Source: Calamus simplicifolius (lineage: Eukaryota; Streptophyta; Magnoliopsida; Arecales; Arecaceae). Taken from it: a DNA stretch of 64,000 bases. The notes beneath the pieces were generated by a model that did no database searches, was not told the DNA's origin, and saw nothing but the letters and a program-made list of their open reading frames with translations. The DNA lies in NCBI GenBank assembly GCA_900491605.1, contig UESW01004075.1, positions 315,976 to 379,975 of the forward strand, given 5' to 3'. Shown here piece by piece: positions 12,562 to 24,227 of the stretch. A program made the translations under genes and the position numbers. The number at the start of each line of letters is the position of its first letter. The stretch's first letter is position 1.

Positions 12562-14060
12562 TCAGGTCTTGCTTCTAGGTACCCAAGCTTTCTTGGGTCC
12601 TTTAAGGTTAGTCAAGGTAGTTTCTTTTGGAACCCATATCTTTTTAATAATATTGGTAGAATGTAGATGATAAAAATAAGCTTTGTGACCTTTTGTTCCA
12701 CATTTAAAACATATAATAATATAAAAATTATTTTGAGGAACAAAAATATTTTTCAAAAGCTTTTGTTTCTTTAAAGGATTATATCATAAGTCTGCTTTAT
12801 CAAAAATTGCTTTTAGATTTTCAAGAATCATATAAAGTTTGGTTGAGCTTAAAGTAAATTTTTCAACAATAGGTTTAAGCTTTTCAACTTCATTTTTCAA
12901 ATCTTTGTTTTCTTGTAATAAAGAATCATTTTCTTTTGAAACCTTTTTTCTTTTCCAAAGTTAATTTTCTAACTTGATTTTTCAATTCTTTATTCTTAGA
13001 ACTAAGTTTTGCAAAATCATCAATTAATTCATAAATACACCATGCAATTCATCAAATATAAAATCATCTAAAATGCTAGGACTTACCTCGCTGTTATCTG
13101 CCATGAAACAAAGATTTACTTTTTTTTTTTCTCTTCTTCTTCAGAGCTTGATGTGTCACTATCACTCAAGTAGCCATCATAGCTCTCTTCTTGAATTTTT
13201 TGAGACTTTTCTTTAAATACGGATAATTGGCTTGTAGTATCCCGGCTTATTACATTCATAACAAATAACTTTATATTTTTTTTCTTACTTAGCTCTCGTT
13301 TCATTAATGTCCTTTTTCTTCCAACAAATTTTTTTCTCATAAATTTATTAAATTTTCTTGTAATGAGAGCCATATCATTATCCTCATCACTATCACTTGA
13401 GGAGCCCTCATTCTTATCCTTTTGGGCTGCACACTTTAGTGCTATAAATCTCTTATTTTTGAACTCATCTTCATCAAGATATGTTGACTTTGTTGAAGCT
13501 CATAAGTCATCAATGAACCAATCAATTCTTTAAAAGATAGAATGTTTAGGTCTTTAGCTTCTTAGATGGCAGTGACTTTAGCTTTCCAAGACCTAGGCAA
13601 TGATCTCAATACCTTTCTCACAAGATCAGCATTAGTGTAGGATTTTTCAAGGCTTTTTAGCCCATTATAATATCAGTGAATCTTATGAACATATCAGAAA
13701 TACTTTCATAAGATTTTATTTTAAACAATTCATATTTATATACAAGCATTTATTTTTGATTCTTTGACTTGATTGGTTCCCTCATGGGTAACCTCTAATC
13801 TATTTCAAATTTCTTTAGCAGATATGCATGTAGAAATACGATTAAATTCATTTATATCTAAAGAGCAATATAAAACATTCATGACTTTAATATTGAGCTG
13901 AGCCATTTTCTTATCAATCATATCCCATTTCGTTTTTGGTTTGAGAACAACAATATCATCGGATTTAATAGTGGGTATGTGAGGTCCATTAACTATGATG
14001 CTCCATAAATCATAATCAAGAGTTTGAATAAAAATCTTCATTCATGCTTTCCAATAAGTG
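12562..14060 (-). pseudogene. Copia gag of element D, decayed
   Basis: The right end reads MKIFIQTLDYDLWSIIVNGP (about 14041-13985), the UBN2-type Gag start of SIRE elements. Later come a stretch rich in serine and glutamate (DSDTSSSEEEEKKKK, about 13160-13116) and the zinc knuckle CFKCGTKGHKAYFYH (about 12715-12670), whose last Cys of the CCHC box has become Tyr-His. Frames are broken many times between these islands. Confidence 0.78.
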
Positions 14061-14189
14061 TAATTTATGCCATTAAAAAGTGGTGGTCTATTAGTAGATT
14101 GCCCCTCACTCAATATGGCAATATGGAACTCATTTGGGTTGTCATGATCTTTGGCTCAAAGCTTTTTAAGGCTTAAAATCAAGAGCACT

Positions 14190-14203
14190 TGCTCTAATAC
14201 CAC
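14190..14203 (-). other. Primer-binding site of element D
   Basis: On the minus strand the bases just inside the 5' LTR read AGTGGTATTAGAGC, which differs at one base from the TGGTATCAGAGC site complementary to initiator tRNA-Met. It fixes the orientation of the element. Confidence 0.88.
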
Positions 14204-14204
14204 T

Positions 14205-16220
14205 TGTTGCCCATATATAGCAACCCAATAGGGAGGATGAATTGAGTTTCTCAAAAATTAATTAACTAGCTAGCAAGTATGTGCACTTAAATATTTTTCA
14301 CAAATAAATCAAGTATAGTACGGTGAAGATAATATGCAAGCAATACAACAAATAGTACAATCAAACACAAGAGGATTTATAGTGATTCGGTGCTAACCCT
14401 GCACCTACATCCACTTCCCAAGAACCCCTTGAGAATTTCACTATCACCATTAGCCTACCTGGCTAGCAAACTTGTTTACGGGCACAAGCAAGCCTTACAC
14501 ACGAGCCTTCCAAGCTAGTCTTCTTGTTTATGGGTATAAGAGGACTTTACACACTAGCCTTCCGAGCTAGTCTTCTTGTTTATAGATACAAGGGACCTTT
14601 CACAACACTTGTTTCTGGGCACAAGCGAGCCTTACAAGATCAAGCATAATATATCAAGTTAATACAATAAGCTTATAGAAATGAGCAAATAAACAACAAG
14701 ATATACTTAGTAACTTGAAAAGATCAACACGAGGTAGCTTCTTTCTTTAATAGCGCAGCAACAACAATGAAGCTTTCGTGAATGCTTTGAATGCTCTTCA
14801 AAAAGGGTTGTTGGAGCTTTAACACCACGTCAAGAATCAGAAATAAATGAACTTCGATGGCTTGAAACAATCAATGCAACACTCCAATACACCTCTCTTA
14901 CAAACAATAAATTTCTCTTTCAAATAATATTTCTCACAAAGATTTTTAAATTTTTACTCTATTTTTTACACGATTTTTTCTCTATTTTTTACTTTCCAAT
15001 CTCTTGCTAAAACATTGTTTAATAGCTCAATATACAACCAACATAGAAATATATAGCCATTGCATGACCGTTGTGAAATAGAAGAGAGAGAGAGACAACA
15101 CCTGGAATGCTTAACAAAGGAGTCCGATCATCAAGATAAAAATCTGATTGCCTAACTCCAGAGTTTAGATGCCCAAGTGAAGAAAAATAGAAGCTCCAAC
15201 AATAGAATCAATGGATAGAAAAAAATTGAAACAAGAACCAGCCACGAAACCATCCGAGCTTTATATAAGAATACCATCCCAATTTCATAGAACAACAAGC
15301 CAGGAAAAAAGTAGCATGCCAATCCATAAAATCGACAACCTATTTTTAAAATCCGGCGGACCAAGATTTGAAGTGCCAGATACCGGCCGATAGACAAGAA
15401 AAATTGGCATCCCAATTCCCAAACTAGCAAACCGATTGAAAAAGTTGGCAGCCTAGTTTTTAGACTTGGTATACCAACTTTTGAGCAATAAAAAAAAACC
15501 AGGGAACCAGTAGCCGAACACATTTAGAATCTGGCACCCAATTCCAAATCCGGTAAGCCAAGTTTGAAGTTATGAAAACTCAAGAAAATCCAAACTGAGG
15601 GCTTAGCAAAACTGGTATGCTAATTTCAATAATCGGCAGCCCAAAAAGAGCCATGCAATCAATCGAAGGCCAAATAAAATCGATATTCCAACTTCAAAAA
15701 CTAGCAAGCCAAGTTTGAACTGCTAGGGACCCAACAGAGAGCTTTAGAAAATTAGCATCCCAACGTTCAAATTGGCAAATCAAATTTTTAGAGCATTGAA
15801 CCAGGAAGCGCCATGCACCAATTGATTGTCCAAAGTCAAGAACGATAGGAATGATTTTCAGCAAATGTTCAAAATAACATAGATTTTAAATAGAGAATTG
15901 TAAGACGAATAAATTCAATTTAAGACAATGCAAATGTAATTAAACTTGAAAGTTATTTTATCAAATGAATCGTTCAACCATAAAACATATGAAAATAGTC
16001 TAATGATTATAAAATCCAAATTCATTGAAGAATAATTTAATCACTACAAGCATATTTGTACATTACCTATGTTACCTTTTATTTTGTATTACAATATACC
16101 TTGATTTAAAGTAACACCATCTTCTCGATGATTCATCTAAAATTTGTTTAACTTAATCATAAAATTATTAATACCATACTTAATTATTTTATAATTATCA
16201 AAATTAATATAAGGCCAACA
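14205..16220 (-). repeat. 5' LTR of copia element D
   Basis: 2,016 bp, starting TGTTGCCCATATATAGCAAC and ending AAGGCCAACA. It carries an extra tandem copy of a roughly 60-bp segment near 14500-14600 (ACACACGAGCCTTCC / ACACACTAGCCTTCC), which explains why it is longer than the left LTR. Confidence 0.92.
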
Positions 16221-16239
16221 GACTTTTAAGATGCACTTT

Positions 16240-16241
<2 letters not shown>

Positions 16242-16270
<29 letters not shown>
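16242..16270. repeat. (AT)n microsatellite
   Basis: An uninterrupted AT run about 16 bp beyond the target-site duplication of element D. Confidence 0.95.
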
Positions 16271-16275
<5 letters not shown>

Positions 16276-17744
16276 AAAGTACCAGAAGTACCAAGCTCAA
16301 ACATTATAAAGTCAAAGAGAAACCAAGTGTGAGTGGGCAAGTAAAGGCCTTATGGGCATTTGAGCAGGAAAACCCTTGCCATCATACTAGGGAGGTGTGC
16401 ATCAGTCTTTCTGAATAGTTTAAAATATGACACCGACTTTATCACAATCTATGTTGGTACTTTGATTCTTTCTCCCCTCATGTCATTCACTGCCAACACA
16501 AAGAGATAGAGCCATGGCACCTTCCAAAGATCCTCCGTTGTCCTAGAAGCCAGGGTGAGATCTCTTTTAAGTGTGTTCAAGTCTTAAAGGAATGGAGTGA
16601 AATGCTGGGTTTTTGCTTTATTTCCCCCCTCCATGAATCCCTTCCTTTCTCTTTTTGTCTTTTCCTCTGCCATCGCATGTCCATCCCCTGCTTTCATTCA
16701 ATAAAATAGGATATAAGATGGAAGTGCACCACTTCGGTAAAGGAAAAGAGGCCTGGCTTGTGTCTAAGCTTTTGCAAGGCCTAACAGGCCATCACTTACA
16801 ATGTTTGAAGAGCAGCTTTCTGCCAAACGACAATGCATGGGGTAATGTGATGCGATTATGTCTTTATTTGGTCATTGATGGGCAAGCAGTGGCCTGATGT
16901 TTCAATAGTCCTCACATTCCAATCATTCAATGGAAGGACAAGGAGAAATGAACCATGATTTCTTCATCATAAAAATTGATGACAAGCCCTCACATGACTA
17001 TTTATGGTGTGGATATTTTCTTCAATCATTTTTTAGAAGCTCGATCAAGACAGATTAGCCATTCTCACTGATGACAACGTGTGGTGCAGAATTCATCTAC
17101 ATCAAAGTGGATGATTCCCATAGAACATGTAGTTGTCATAGCTTTTGTAGGTATAAATGCATTTTAGCCTACGGGAATATATCAGCTAGCCCTGCCACAC
17201 TCTGGAGATAAGCTTCCACTTTTGCATCGAATAACATATGGTTAGAACTTTGAGATTCATGTCGTAGCGCTTTGGCAAGTTCATTGGCACCAACTCTTCC
17301 ACCACGTCTGCGAAGTCCAACTTGTATGATAAACTCTTGGAGTGAAACTTTGTGTATTTTTGTGAAGCTAACATAGATTATAACATGATGCAGATTGGCC
17401 ATTGATAGAACTAGTGAATAACGTGATTAATTGATCAGTTAAAGAGGAGAGTGGGAAATCATGAGGATCCACTGAAAATATACCCAAGGGAGTGGGTATT
17501 ATATATGGGAGAGGCGGAGAACTTACAACTGCATCAATGCTTCGATAAAGAGCAGAAGTTGTCTGCCTTTAAGTAATCTCTACGCAGAAGAGTCATTTAT
17601 TAGTATGGATAAGTCCAAGGACTCGTTTACTGTTACTTTTTCCCCACAAATGCGCGTTATCAGTTGCATGTTTCTGGACCTTTTCTGAAACGACTATCAG
17701 CAATACATTCTTTTAATCCTCTGCAGCTGTTAAATCCTCGTGAC

Positions 17745-17940
17745 CACACCACTTGTTAGGGGAACCCACTTTGAAAGCTCTGCCGCAGAAGTCCCAGATG
17801 GTGGCCCCTTAGAAGGGCATCCTTCTTGTTATCCCTGAGGAACTCCTAACAAGATCTTACTCATGACCACCAACACCTAAAGGGGAAGACTTCAGATGCC
17901 TCAGATGCTTTCAAAGTGGGTTCCCCTTACGCAGGGTGGA
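17745..17940. repeat. Imperfect foldback with a perfect 20-bp stem
   Basis: GGGGAACCCACTTTGAAAGC at 17759-17778 returns as its exact reverse complement at 17907-17926. Pairing continues more weakly inward (TCTG, GCA and GAAGTC blocks against GACTTCAGATGCCTCAGA). A CTTGTTA/TAACAAG pair sits in the loop near 17823-17852. The form resembles a small foldback element or a microRNA-type precursor. No known mature miRNA was recognised. Confidence 0.7.
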
Positions 17941-18112
17941 ACAAGTGATCTCAAAGTCCAAAGAAGCAAAAGAAGAGTGAAGTAGAAGAAGCACCATGAA
18001 AGCAAAGAAAGTCACTTTGGGAAGGAGGAGAGGGAAAAAGAGAGGTTCCAATTCAACGCCATACGATACAAGAGCACTCTTTCCTATGTGAAAGGGGGCC
18101 ATAGGGATACCT

Positions 18113-18150
18113 TTATTATTATTATTATTATTAGTACTGTTATTATTATT
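18113..18150. repeat. TTA trinucleotide repeat
   Basis: TTA repeated about seven times, a short break (GTACTG), then four more units. Confidence 0.9.
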
Positions 18151-19317
18151 TCTTCTTTTCAAGTGGAGAGTATCCAACCCCACATCTGTCTCTTATCTCC
18201 CCCCTTTGCTTTAGTTGCCTTTTCTTTTAACGACCTTTGGCAAGGGTAGAAGGGGAAGGATAAAGCATGCAAAAGCTTCAATGATTCCTTTCCACACAGC
18301 ATACCAACACCTGTATATTATTAGTCATCATTCTTGTTTATAATCATTTTGTTCTTATTATACAAATGGCAGTTGATCTTGTTATGAGGACATAATGATT
18401 CAACTATAATCACATTGCTTTGTCGCACAGTGCATACATTGGGAAATGAGATGCCAGAGATATATCTGCATCAATCTCGCATGCTTTTACTAATGGTAGA
18501 ATGATCAGAGTCACCAATCACCAATTGGTGAGGCAGAATACAGTGCTCCATTAAGTGAGCTAAGGACATTCCAAGCTTGGCTTTTAATTGTTGCGTACGA
18601 CGCTCTGCTCTGTGGCCCAGAAAGCAGAGGATCGCCTTGTCGTTAAACTAGTAGTTTTTACTGTCATACTTTTCTACATATTTATATTGGATATGCACTT
18701 AAAACTTTGGCAAAAGAAAGGCCAAAAGGAGAAAGTAAAAGAGAAATCATTCTCCAAATTTAAAAACAACTTTTGAGTGTCTTGTTCAATTTTGGCAATG
18801 GGTCTAAAGATTATGATTCAGACCAGTTTTGAACTAGTGCGAGTGATTACCAATCAAATGAGATCTAATTAAGCTACACTAGGAAATGGCATCTAGGTTG
18901 AGGATTCAAATGCAATTCTCCCATCAAATCATGTCTTGGCGAAGTATCTGATAGATTCTCTCTCCTATCTAATAACAACTAATTATAACATTGGAATTCC
19001 TTTGGAAAACCCTTACCATTGCTTTAATTTAACTACTGCACTTACTCTCAAGAACCTACATAGAACCATTAGTAGTTAGCACATTTGGAGTTCAAATACA
19101 ATTTGAATCCTCAACAAGATAGAGCCTTGGCCCGGAGACTAGGTCCAAAATGAAGCATGATTCTCTGATAGAATCATATCTATGTCTAATAACAAAGTGG
19201 CATCCTAAAACTATATTGGTCTGGGCTTATTTTCTCTAGATTGAAGCCAGTCAACCTTTAGAACCCTCACTGAACTCTATTTTTTTTCCCCAACTTGTCA
19301 GTACTTTTTGGTCAGGG

Positions 19318-19326
19318 ATATAATAG
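19318..19326 (+). promoter_or_regulatory. Candidate TATA box of the receptor kinase
   Basis: ATATAATAG lies 468 bp before the start codon and just before a CT-rich stretch (19372-19425), a common plant core-promoter or leader feature. Transcription would start near 19350. This is inference from position only. Confidence 0.4.
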
Positions 19327-19344
19327 CCTGTGAAAACCCTTGTT

Positions 19345-19793
19345 TTCCCTGTTAAACAAAATTTAAAACGACCTCTCCCTCTTCCACTCTATCTCCCTCT
19401 CTGTCTCGCTCTCTTTGTCACCTCATTTATTGCCTCGCTAAGAAGCCCAAACAGTTCCAATCAGACCAGTGAGCAGGAACCCCTCCAGCCTTTCCCACTG
19501 AAGCTAGAGAGAATAGCAGAAGAAAGAAGGGAAGAAACAGAGAGCACTGTTCTCCCTGAAAAAAATAGAGAGGTAAGGACTTTCTCCCATACGTTCCTTC
19601 TCTATGTGAAGTCTCTTCCACAAAGATGCCTCTGTTCCCACTTGAAGCTTCTCAGATTCCTTTGGCTTTTCCTTAGCCTTATATTCTCCTCTGTTTAGCC
19701 CCTCAACCTACATTTCTCCCCTCACTCCCCTCTATCCCAATCCCAAAATCCCATGCCACACTAAAAAAAAAAGTTCAACAAAACCACAACAAC
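19345..19793 (+). promoter_or_regulatory. Probable 5' leader with CT-rich tract, optional intron and 4-codon uORF
   Basis: The leader begins with CT repeats (CTCTCCCTCTTCCACTCTAT and similar). GAGAG|GTAAGG near 19573 is a strong donor and CTCTGTTTAG ending near 19699 a fair acceptor, so a leader intron is possible. Removing it would also remove an upstream ATG near 19627. A tiny uORF (ATG CCA CAC TAA) remains at 19753-19764, 29 bases before the main ATG, and could lower translation. Confidence 0.4.
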
Positions 19794-22700
19794 ATGGTCC
19801 CTCTTCTTCTCCTCTTACTGTTCTCCCCTCTAAGCTCTTGTACTTCTCTCCACAACGATGCCACGGGCCTGGTTTCTCTTAGAAAGAGCTTCCATTCCAC
19901 TAGCCCAGAATTAAACAGTTGGGACGCTTCCAATCTTGGCTCGGTCTGCTCGTGGTTCGGAGTGCAGTGCGAGCGAGACCGAGTCGTGGCTATCGATCTC
20001 TCCAACTTGAACATATCGGGTTCCGTTTCGCTCGAAATCTCTGGCCTTGAATCACTTGTCAACCTCTCCCTTGCTGGCAATGAGCTCGAGGGGGACGTCA
20101 AAGTGTCGAATTTGCCAAGCCTTCGCTACCTTAACATTTCTACGAACCAGTTCCATGGTGGATTGGACTGGGACTACACGAGCCTGCCTAGCTTGGAGGT
20201 GTTCGACGCCTATGACAACAACTTCACGGCACCTTTGCCTTCCGGTGTTGCAAATTTGAAGAGAATCAAGCATCTAGACCTCGGTGGTAACTTCTTCTAT
20301 GGAAGGATCCCCGCAAGCTATGGGAGTTTGGTTGAACTGGAGTACCTCTCACTCAATGGCAATGACCTCAGAGGGAGAATTCCAGGCGAGCTAGGCAACC
20401 TCACAAACTTGAAGCAGCTCTACTTGGGCTTCTACAATGCATTCGACGGCGGCATACCGACCGAGCTCGGGAAGCTGATCAATTTAGTCCATCTAGACCT
20501 CTCGAGCTGCGGTCTCGATGGTGAAATCCCGCATCAACTTGGCAATTTGATCTCCCTCGACACTCTATTCATCTACACCAATCTGTTATCAGGGCCGATA
20601 CCATCCTCGCTCGGGAACCTCACAAGGCTGGTCTATCTCGACCTCTCCAACAATGCCCTCACCGGAGAGATACCACGCGAGCTCGCCACCCTCAGTGGAC
20701 TGAGCCTTCTGAACCTATTCATGAACAGACTGCATGGATCGATACCGGAGTTTATCGTGGACCTGCCGAATTTGGACACTCTCCAGCTCTTCATGAACAA
20801 CTTCACGGTGTCATCCCGGAGAGGCTCGGCTCCAATGGCCGGATTCGGGTGGTCGACCTTTCGTCGAACAAGCTCACTGGTACCATTCCTCGTAACCTTT
20901 GCCCCTCAAACCAGCTCAAAGTCCTCATTCTGCTGAAAAATTTCTTGTTTGGTCCAATCCCAGAGGGCTTAGGCAAGTGTCTGAGCCTGACCAGAGTTAG
21001 ACTAGGCCAGAATTATCTCAATGGCACCATTCCTTCAGGCTTTCTTTACTTGCCCCAGCTCAACCTACTAGAGCTCCAAGACAACTACCTCTCTGGTCCA
21101 ATCTCAGAAAATTCCAATTCTAGCCACAACCCGACCCAATTAGCTCAGCTCAATCTATCAAACAACTTGCTCTCCGGACCAATCCCACAATCCATTTCAA
21201 ACCTCTCTTCCCTCCAAGCACTGCAACTAAACGGCAACGGATTCAATGGCCCGATCTCAAGCTCGATTGGTGAACTCCGGCAGGTTGTCAAACTCGATCT
21301 AAGCCACAATGCTCTCTCCGGCACAATTCCACCAGAGATTGGCAATTGCACTCAATTAACCTATCTCGACCTCAGCCAAAACCACCTCTCCGGTCCGATT
21401 CCACCGGAGATCGCCGGAATTGGGATACTGAACTACATGAACCTATCGAGGAACCACCTCAACGGCACGATACCGAGGTCGATCGGTGCGATGAGGAGCC
21501 TGACGGCGGCCGATTTCTCCTTCAACGACTTGTTCGGGAGGCTACCGAACACCGGTCAGCTGGCCTACCTCAACGCTTCATCGTTTGCAGGCAACCCCCG
21601 CCTCTGTGGGCCGGTCCTCAACAATCCCTGCAACTCCACGGCCCGCCCGGTCGAGACCCGGCCCGTCCCGGGGGATTTCAAGCTGATCTTTTTTCTGGGC
21701 CTGCTACTGTGCTCGCTGGCCTTCGCCGCGGCCGCGATCGTACGGGCACGATCGTGCCGCCGCGGGTCCAAACGGGACACGTGGCGGCTGACGGCTTTCG
21801 GGCGGGTGGACTTCGGGGTGTCGGACGTTCTTGAGAGCATGAAGGACGTCAACGTGATCGGCCGCGGCGGGGCCGGCGTGGTGTACCTCGGGCACACCAG
21901 AACGGGCGAACAGATCGCCGTCAAGAGATTGATGGGGTTCGGATCCAACGGCCACGATCACGGGTTCAGGGCTGAGATCAGGACCCTGGGGAGCATCAGG
22001 CATCGGAACATCGTGCGGCTGCTAGCCTTTTGCTCCGACCGGGAGACCAATGTTCTGGTGTACGAGCACATGAGCAATGGGAGCCTGGGGGAGATGTTGC
22101 ACGGGAAGCGAGGGGGGTTCTTGGGGTGGGACCGCAGGTACAGGATAGCAGTGGAGGCGGCCAGGGGTCTATGTTATCTGCACCATGATTGTAGCCCCAT
22201 GATCGTACACCGGGACGTGAAGAGCGACAACATCTTGCTGGGAGCAAATTTTGAAGCCCACGTGGCCGATTTTGGGCTGGCCAAGTTCTTGCAGGATGGG
22301 GGCGCGTCCGAGTGCATGTCCGCCATCGCCGGATCCTACGGCTATATTGCTCCTGGTACGCTGTCCTCTCGCTTGTGCTTGATTTCATTTAGATAGTGTT
22401 TGATAGAAAAAATATTATCCGAATAAGTGTATGGAATAGAGTTTATCCCCTGATTATTTCTAGGGATATTCCTTGACTATCCCATTGATCATATCAAATG
22501 CAAAAATGTAAATCCATGGGATACTTTTTTTTTACTTCAAATACCAGCTATTCCTGCATTCTCTAGAGAATAAATTGAGAGGATATCCCATGATTAACCA
22601 TGGATTATCTCTTTGATTAACTTTATTCCCAGCTATTCTTATAGTTAGAACTTTTAGGAATAAGAGGGGATATCCCTTCTTATCCTCTATTTCAAACACT

Positions 22701-24227
22701 ACCTTATGTCATATATATGAATATTAATATCGATAGGATGGAAGCCATAAGTCATGATTGGATGGTTTCTTGAGTAGTTTTAGTTGATTTTATAACTACC
22801 AAGAAAAAAAAATCTTTTATTTGTTAAAATATTGTTATCATTTACCTTAGTGCAAAGATTTTGCATGTAATGACTACAACTTAATTAAGTTGATAACTTA
22901 AAGTACATTAGGCGTACTAGCTAGTTCAGCATCATATTAGAAAATAAAATGCTTCCAAAGCTTCAGATCATATTGAGAAACTGCACCAAGAAGAAAAAAA
23001 AAAAAAAAAAAAAAAAGAAAAAGTTTACTGGTGATCAATATGCATGGATGCCACTAAAATCACTTTAAGATGCAGATTGGTAGCCTTGAGATGTATTTTG
23101 ACTGCTTGGAACTGTTTGGGTGGCATCCAAGGCTTCTACTCAACTCATATTTTTTGATCTTTTGAGTTTGAGATCAAGCCTGAATGCATGCATGCATTGA
23201 CTGACATCTTACAAAAAGTAGAGACGCTACAAATGATATCTGTGAAAACTAGAGGGGTATTTTGGACATTTTGGGTGCAACTCATCGGAGAAGGACAGCA
23301 GGCTCTCCCCTCCAAGTCCAAGGCCAGGCCCCATGCCGCCCATCAATTTCGGTGCTGGGAGTCGTACTGTCCGAAATGGAAGTCCGAGTCAGCGGGGCCG
23401 GCGTGGCAGCTCTGACATCCTTCATGTACCGCCGAACGGTGGCAGCCAGCATTTGTCTTTTGTGGAAGTGACCCCATGCCTGTGCCTGCTTAATTAATCC
23501 TAAACTAATTAAGGATCCCTTGATTTGGTTAACAAATTATATTGTTAGCTTGGCCTTTTAACAAGCATGCATGTGTCAAACACTAACGCAACATCATATT
23601 TTTTGATGCTCGTGAAGGATTTTTCTAGGGCTCGCCAAAAGCAATAAACCATGTGGCATGCCACTGTTCTCTTGATTTGATGGGGGGATATCTTGCATGA
23701 GATTTCATTGTTGGTTCAAAAATTGTCATGCCTCAAAGAAAATGTAGATTTTTTTTTAAAAAAAATTATACTTATATTTACTATGCTATTTGGATGCAGA
23801 ATATGCTTATACCCTTAAGGTGGATGAGAAGAGTGACGTGTATAGTTTTGGAGTTGTTCTTTTGGAGCTTATCACGGGACGACGTCCAGTTGGAGAATTT
23901 GGTGATGGGATAGACATCGTGCAATGGACGAAAAGAATCACCAACTGTAACAAAAACAATGTTGCTGGGATTGTGGACTCAAGACTGCGCACAGTAGTGC
24001 CTTTAGAGGAGGTGAAGCATGTTTTCTTTATTGCAATGCTATGCGTCCAGGAAATCAGTGTTGAGAGGCCTACCATGAGAGAAGTGGTCCAGATGCTCTT
24101 TGAATTTTCTCACCATGCTTCACAAGATCAATCTCCTTCCTCCTCGACTCCCACAAAAGAGGACTGGTCCCAGCAAGGAGACCAACTGTTACAAGCTCTT
24201 TCCAGATCTCCTGGCATAGATAATTAA
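19794..24227 (+). CDS. BAM3: BAM3-like LRR receptor kinase (CLAVATA1 family), one-base frameshift in exon 1
   Basis: Plasma-membrane receptor kinase. BAM3 relatives perceive CLE peptides such as CLE45 and restrain protophloem differentiation. Coding parts are 19794-22355 and 23800-24227, about 996 residues, matching BAM/CLV1 length. In order: signal peptide (about 1-18), N-terminal cap CSWFGVQC (52-59), about 20 LRRs, the BAM-specific LYLGFYNAFDGGIPTELGKL, a membrane helix (about 629-652), cytoplasmic kinase (about 685-960). Kinase residues are present: glycine loop GRGGAGVVY, Lys711, HRD with Asp808, DFG Asp826, and APE completed across the intron (G|AA). It is an RD kinase, so probably active. 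The start ATG has context AACAACATGG. Anomaly: one G is missing at about 20807-20808 (codon 339), so the frame stops at 20936 and resumes in another. Before and after it the protein aligns perfectly, so an assembly error or a very recent mutation is likelier than old decay. BAM1/BAM2 are less similar in remembered motifs. Confidence 0.9.
22356..23799 (+). other. Intron of the BAM3-like gene
   Basis: A 1,444-bp phase-1 intron: CCTG|GTACGCTG to TGGATGCAG|AATATG. It sits inside the APE motif (IAP|EYAY) of the kinase, the usual single intron place in CLV1/BAM genes. It contains an A-run of about 23 at 22994-23016 and no gene of its own. Confidence 0.92.

Larger units (their letters stand above)
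7527..16220 (-). mobile_element. Complete but decayed Ty1/copia (SIRE/Maximus-like) retrotransposon D
   Basis: Two homologous LTRs (7527-9485 and 14205-16220) begin TGTTGCCCA and end GGCCAACA. The 5-bp duplication GACTT flanks the element exactly (7522-7526 and 16221-16225). The minus-strand primer-binding site TGGTATTAGAGC beside the right LTR matches the initiator-Met type (TGGTATCAGAGC) with one change. The purine tract TCAAAAGGGAAAGATT lies beside the left LTR on the minus strand. Inside are gag, a protease/pre-integrase segment, integrase and RT, all on the minus strand and all full of stops. The first 120 bp of the LTRs differ at roughly 10 percent of positions by eye, so the insertion is old. 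LTR length near 2 kb and the iMet site fit SIRE/Maximus. Confidence 0.93.
16271..19317. other. Upstream intergenic region of the receptor kinase
   Basis: No gene is recognised. Frames of 60-90 codons (16655-16897 plus, 17169-17402 minus, 17911-18183 minus) lack any motif. The stretch holds a foldback structure (17745-17940) and a TTA repeat (18113-18150). It should contain any distal promoter elements of the kinase gene. Confidence 0.55.

Noticed and set aside
17745..17940. A known miRNA such as miR395 or miR2118
   Set aside because: The stem word GGGGAACCCACTTTGAAAGC does not match remembered mature sequences. Only the hairpin shape is kept as an observation.
19330..19698. 122-codon frame upstream of the kinase gene
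   Set aside because: It opens with GTG, not ATG, and lies in the CT-rich leader with a likely intron. There is no domain.
21346..22388. Long frames overlapping the kinase gene on both strands (99-162 codons)
   Set aside because: They are shadows of a GC-rich coding region. The kinase frame explains all codon patterns and motifs.
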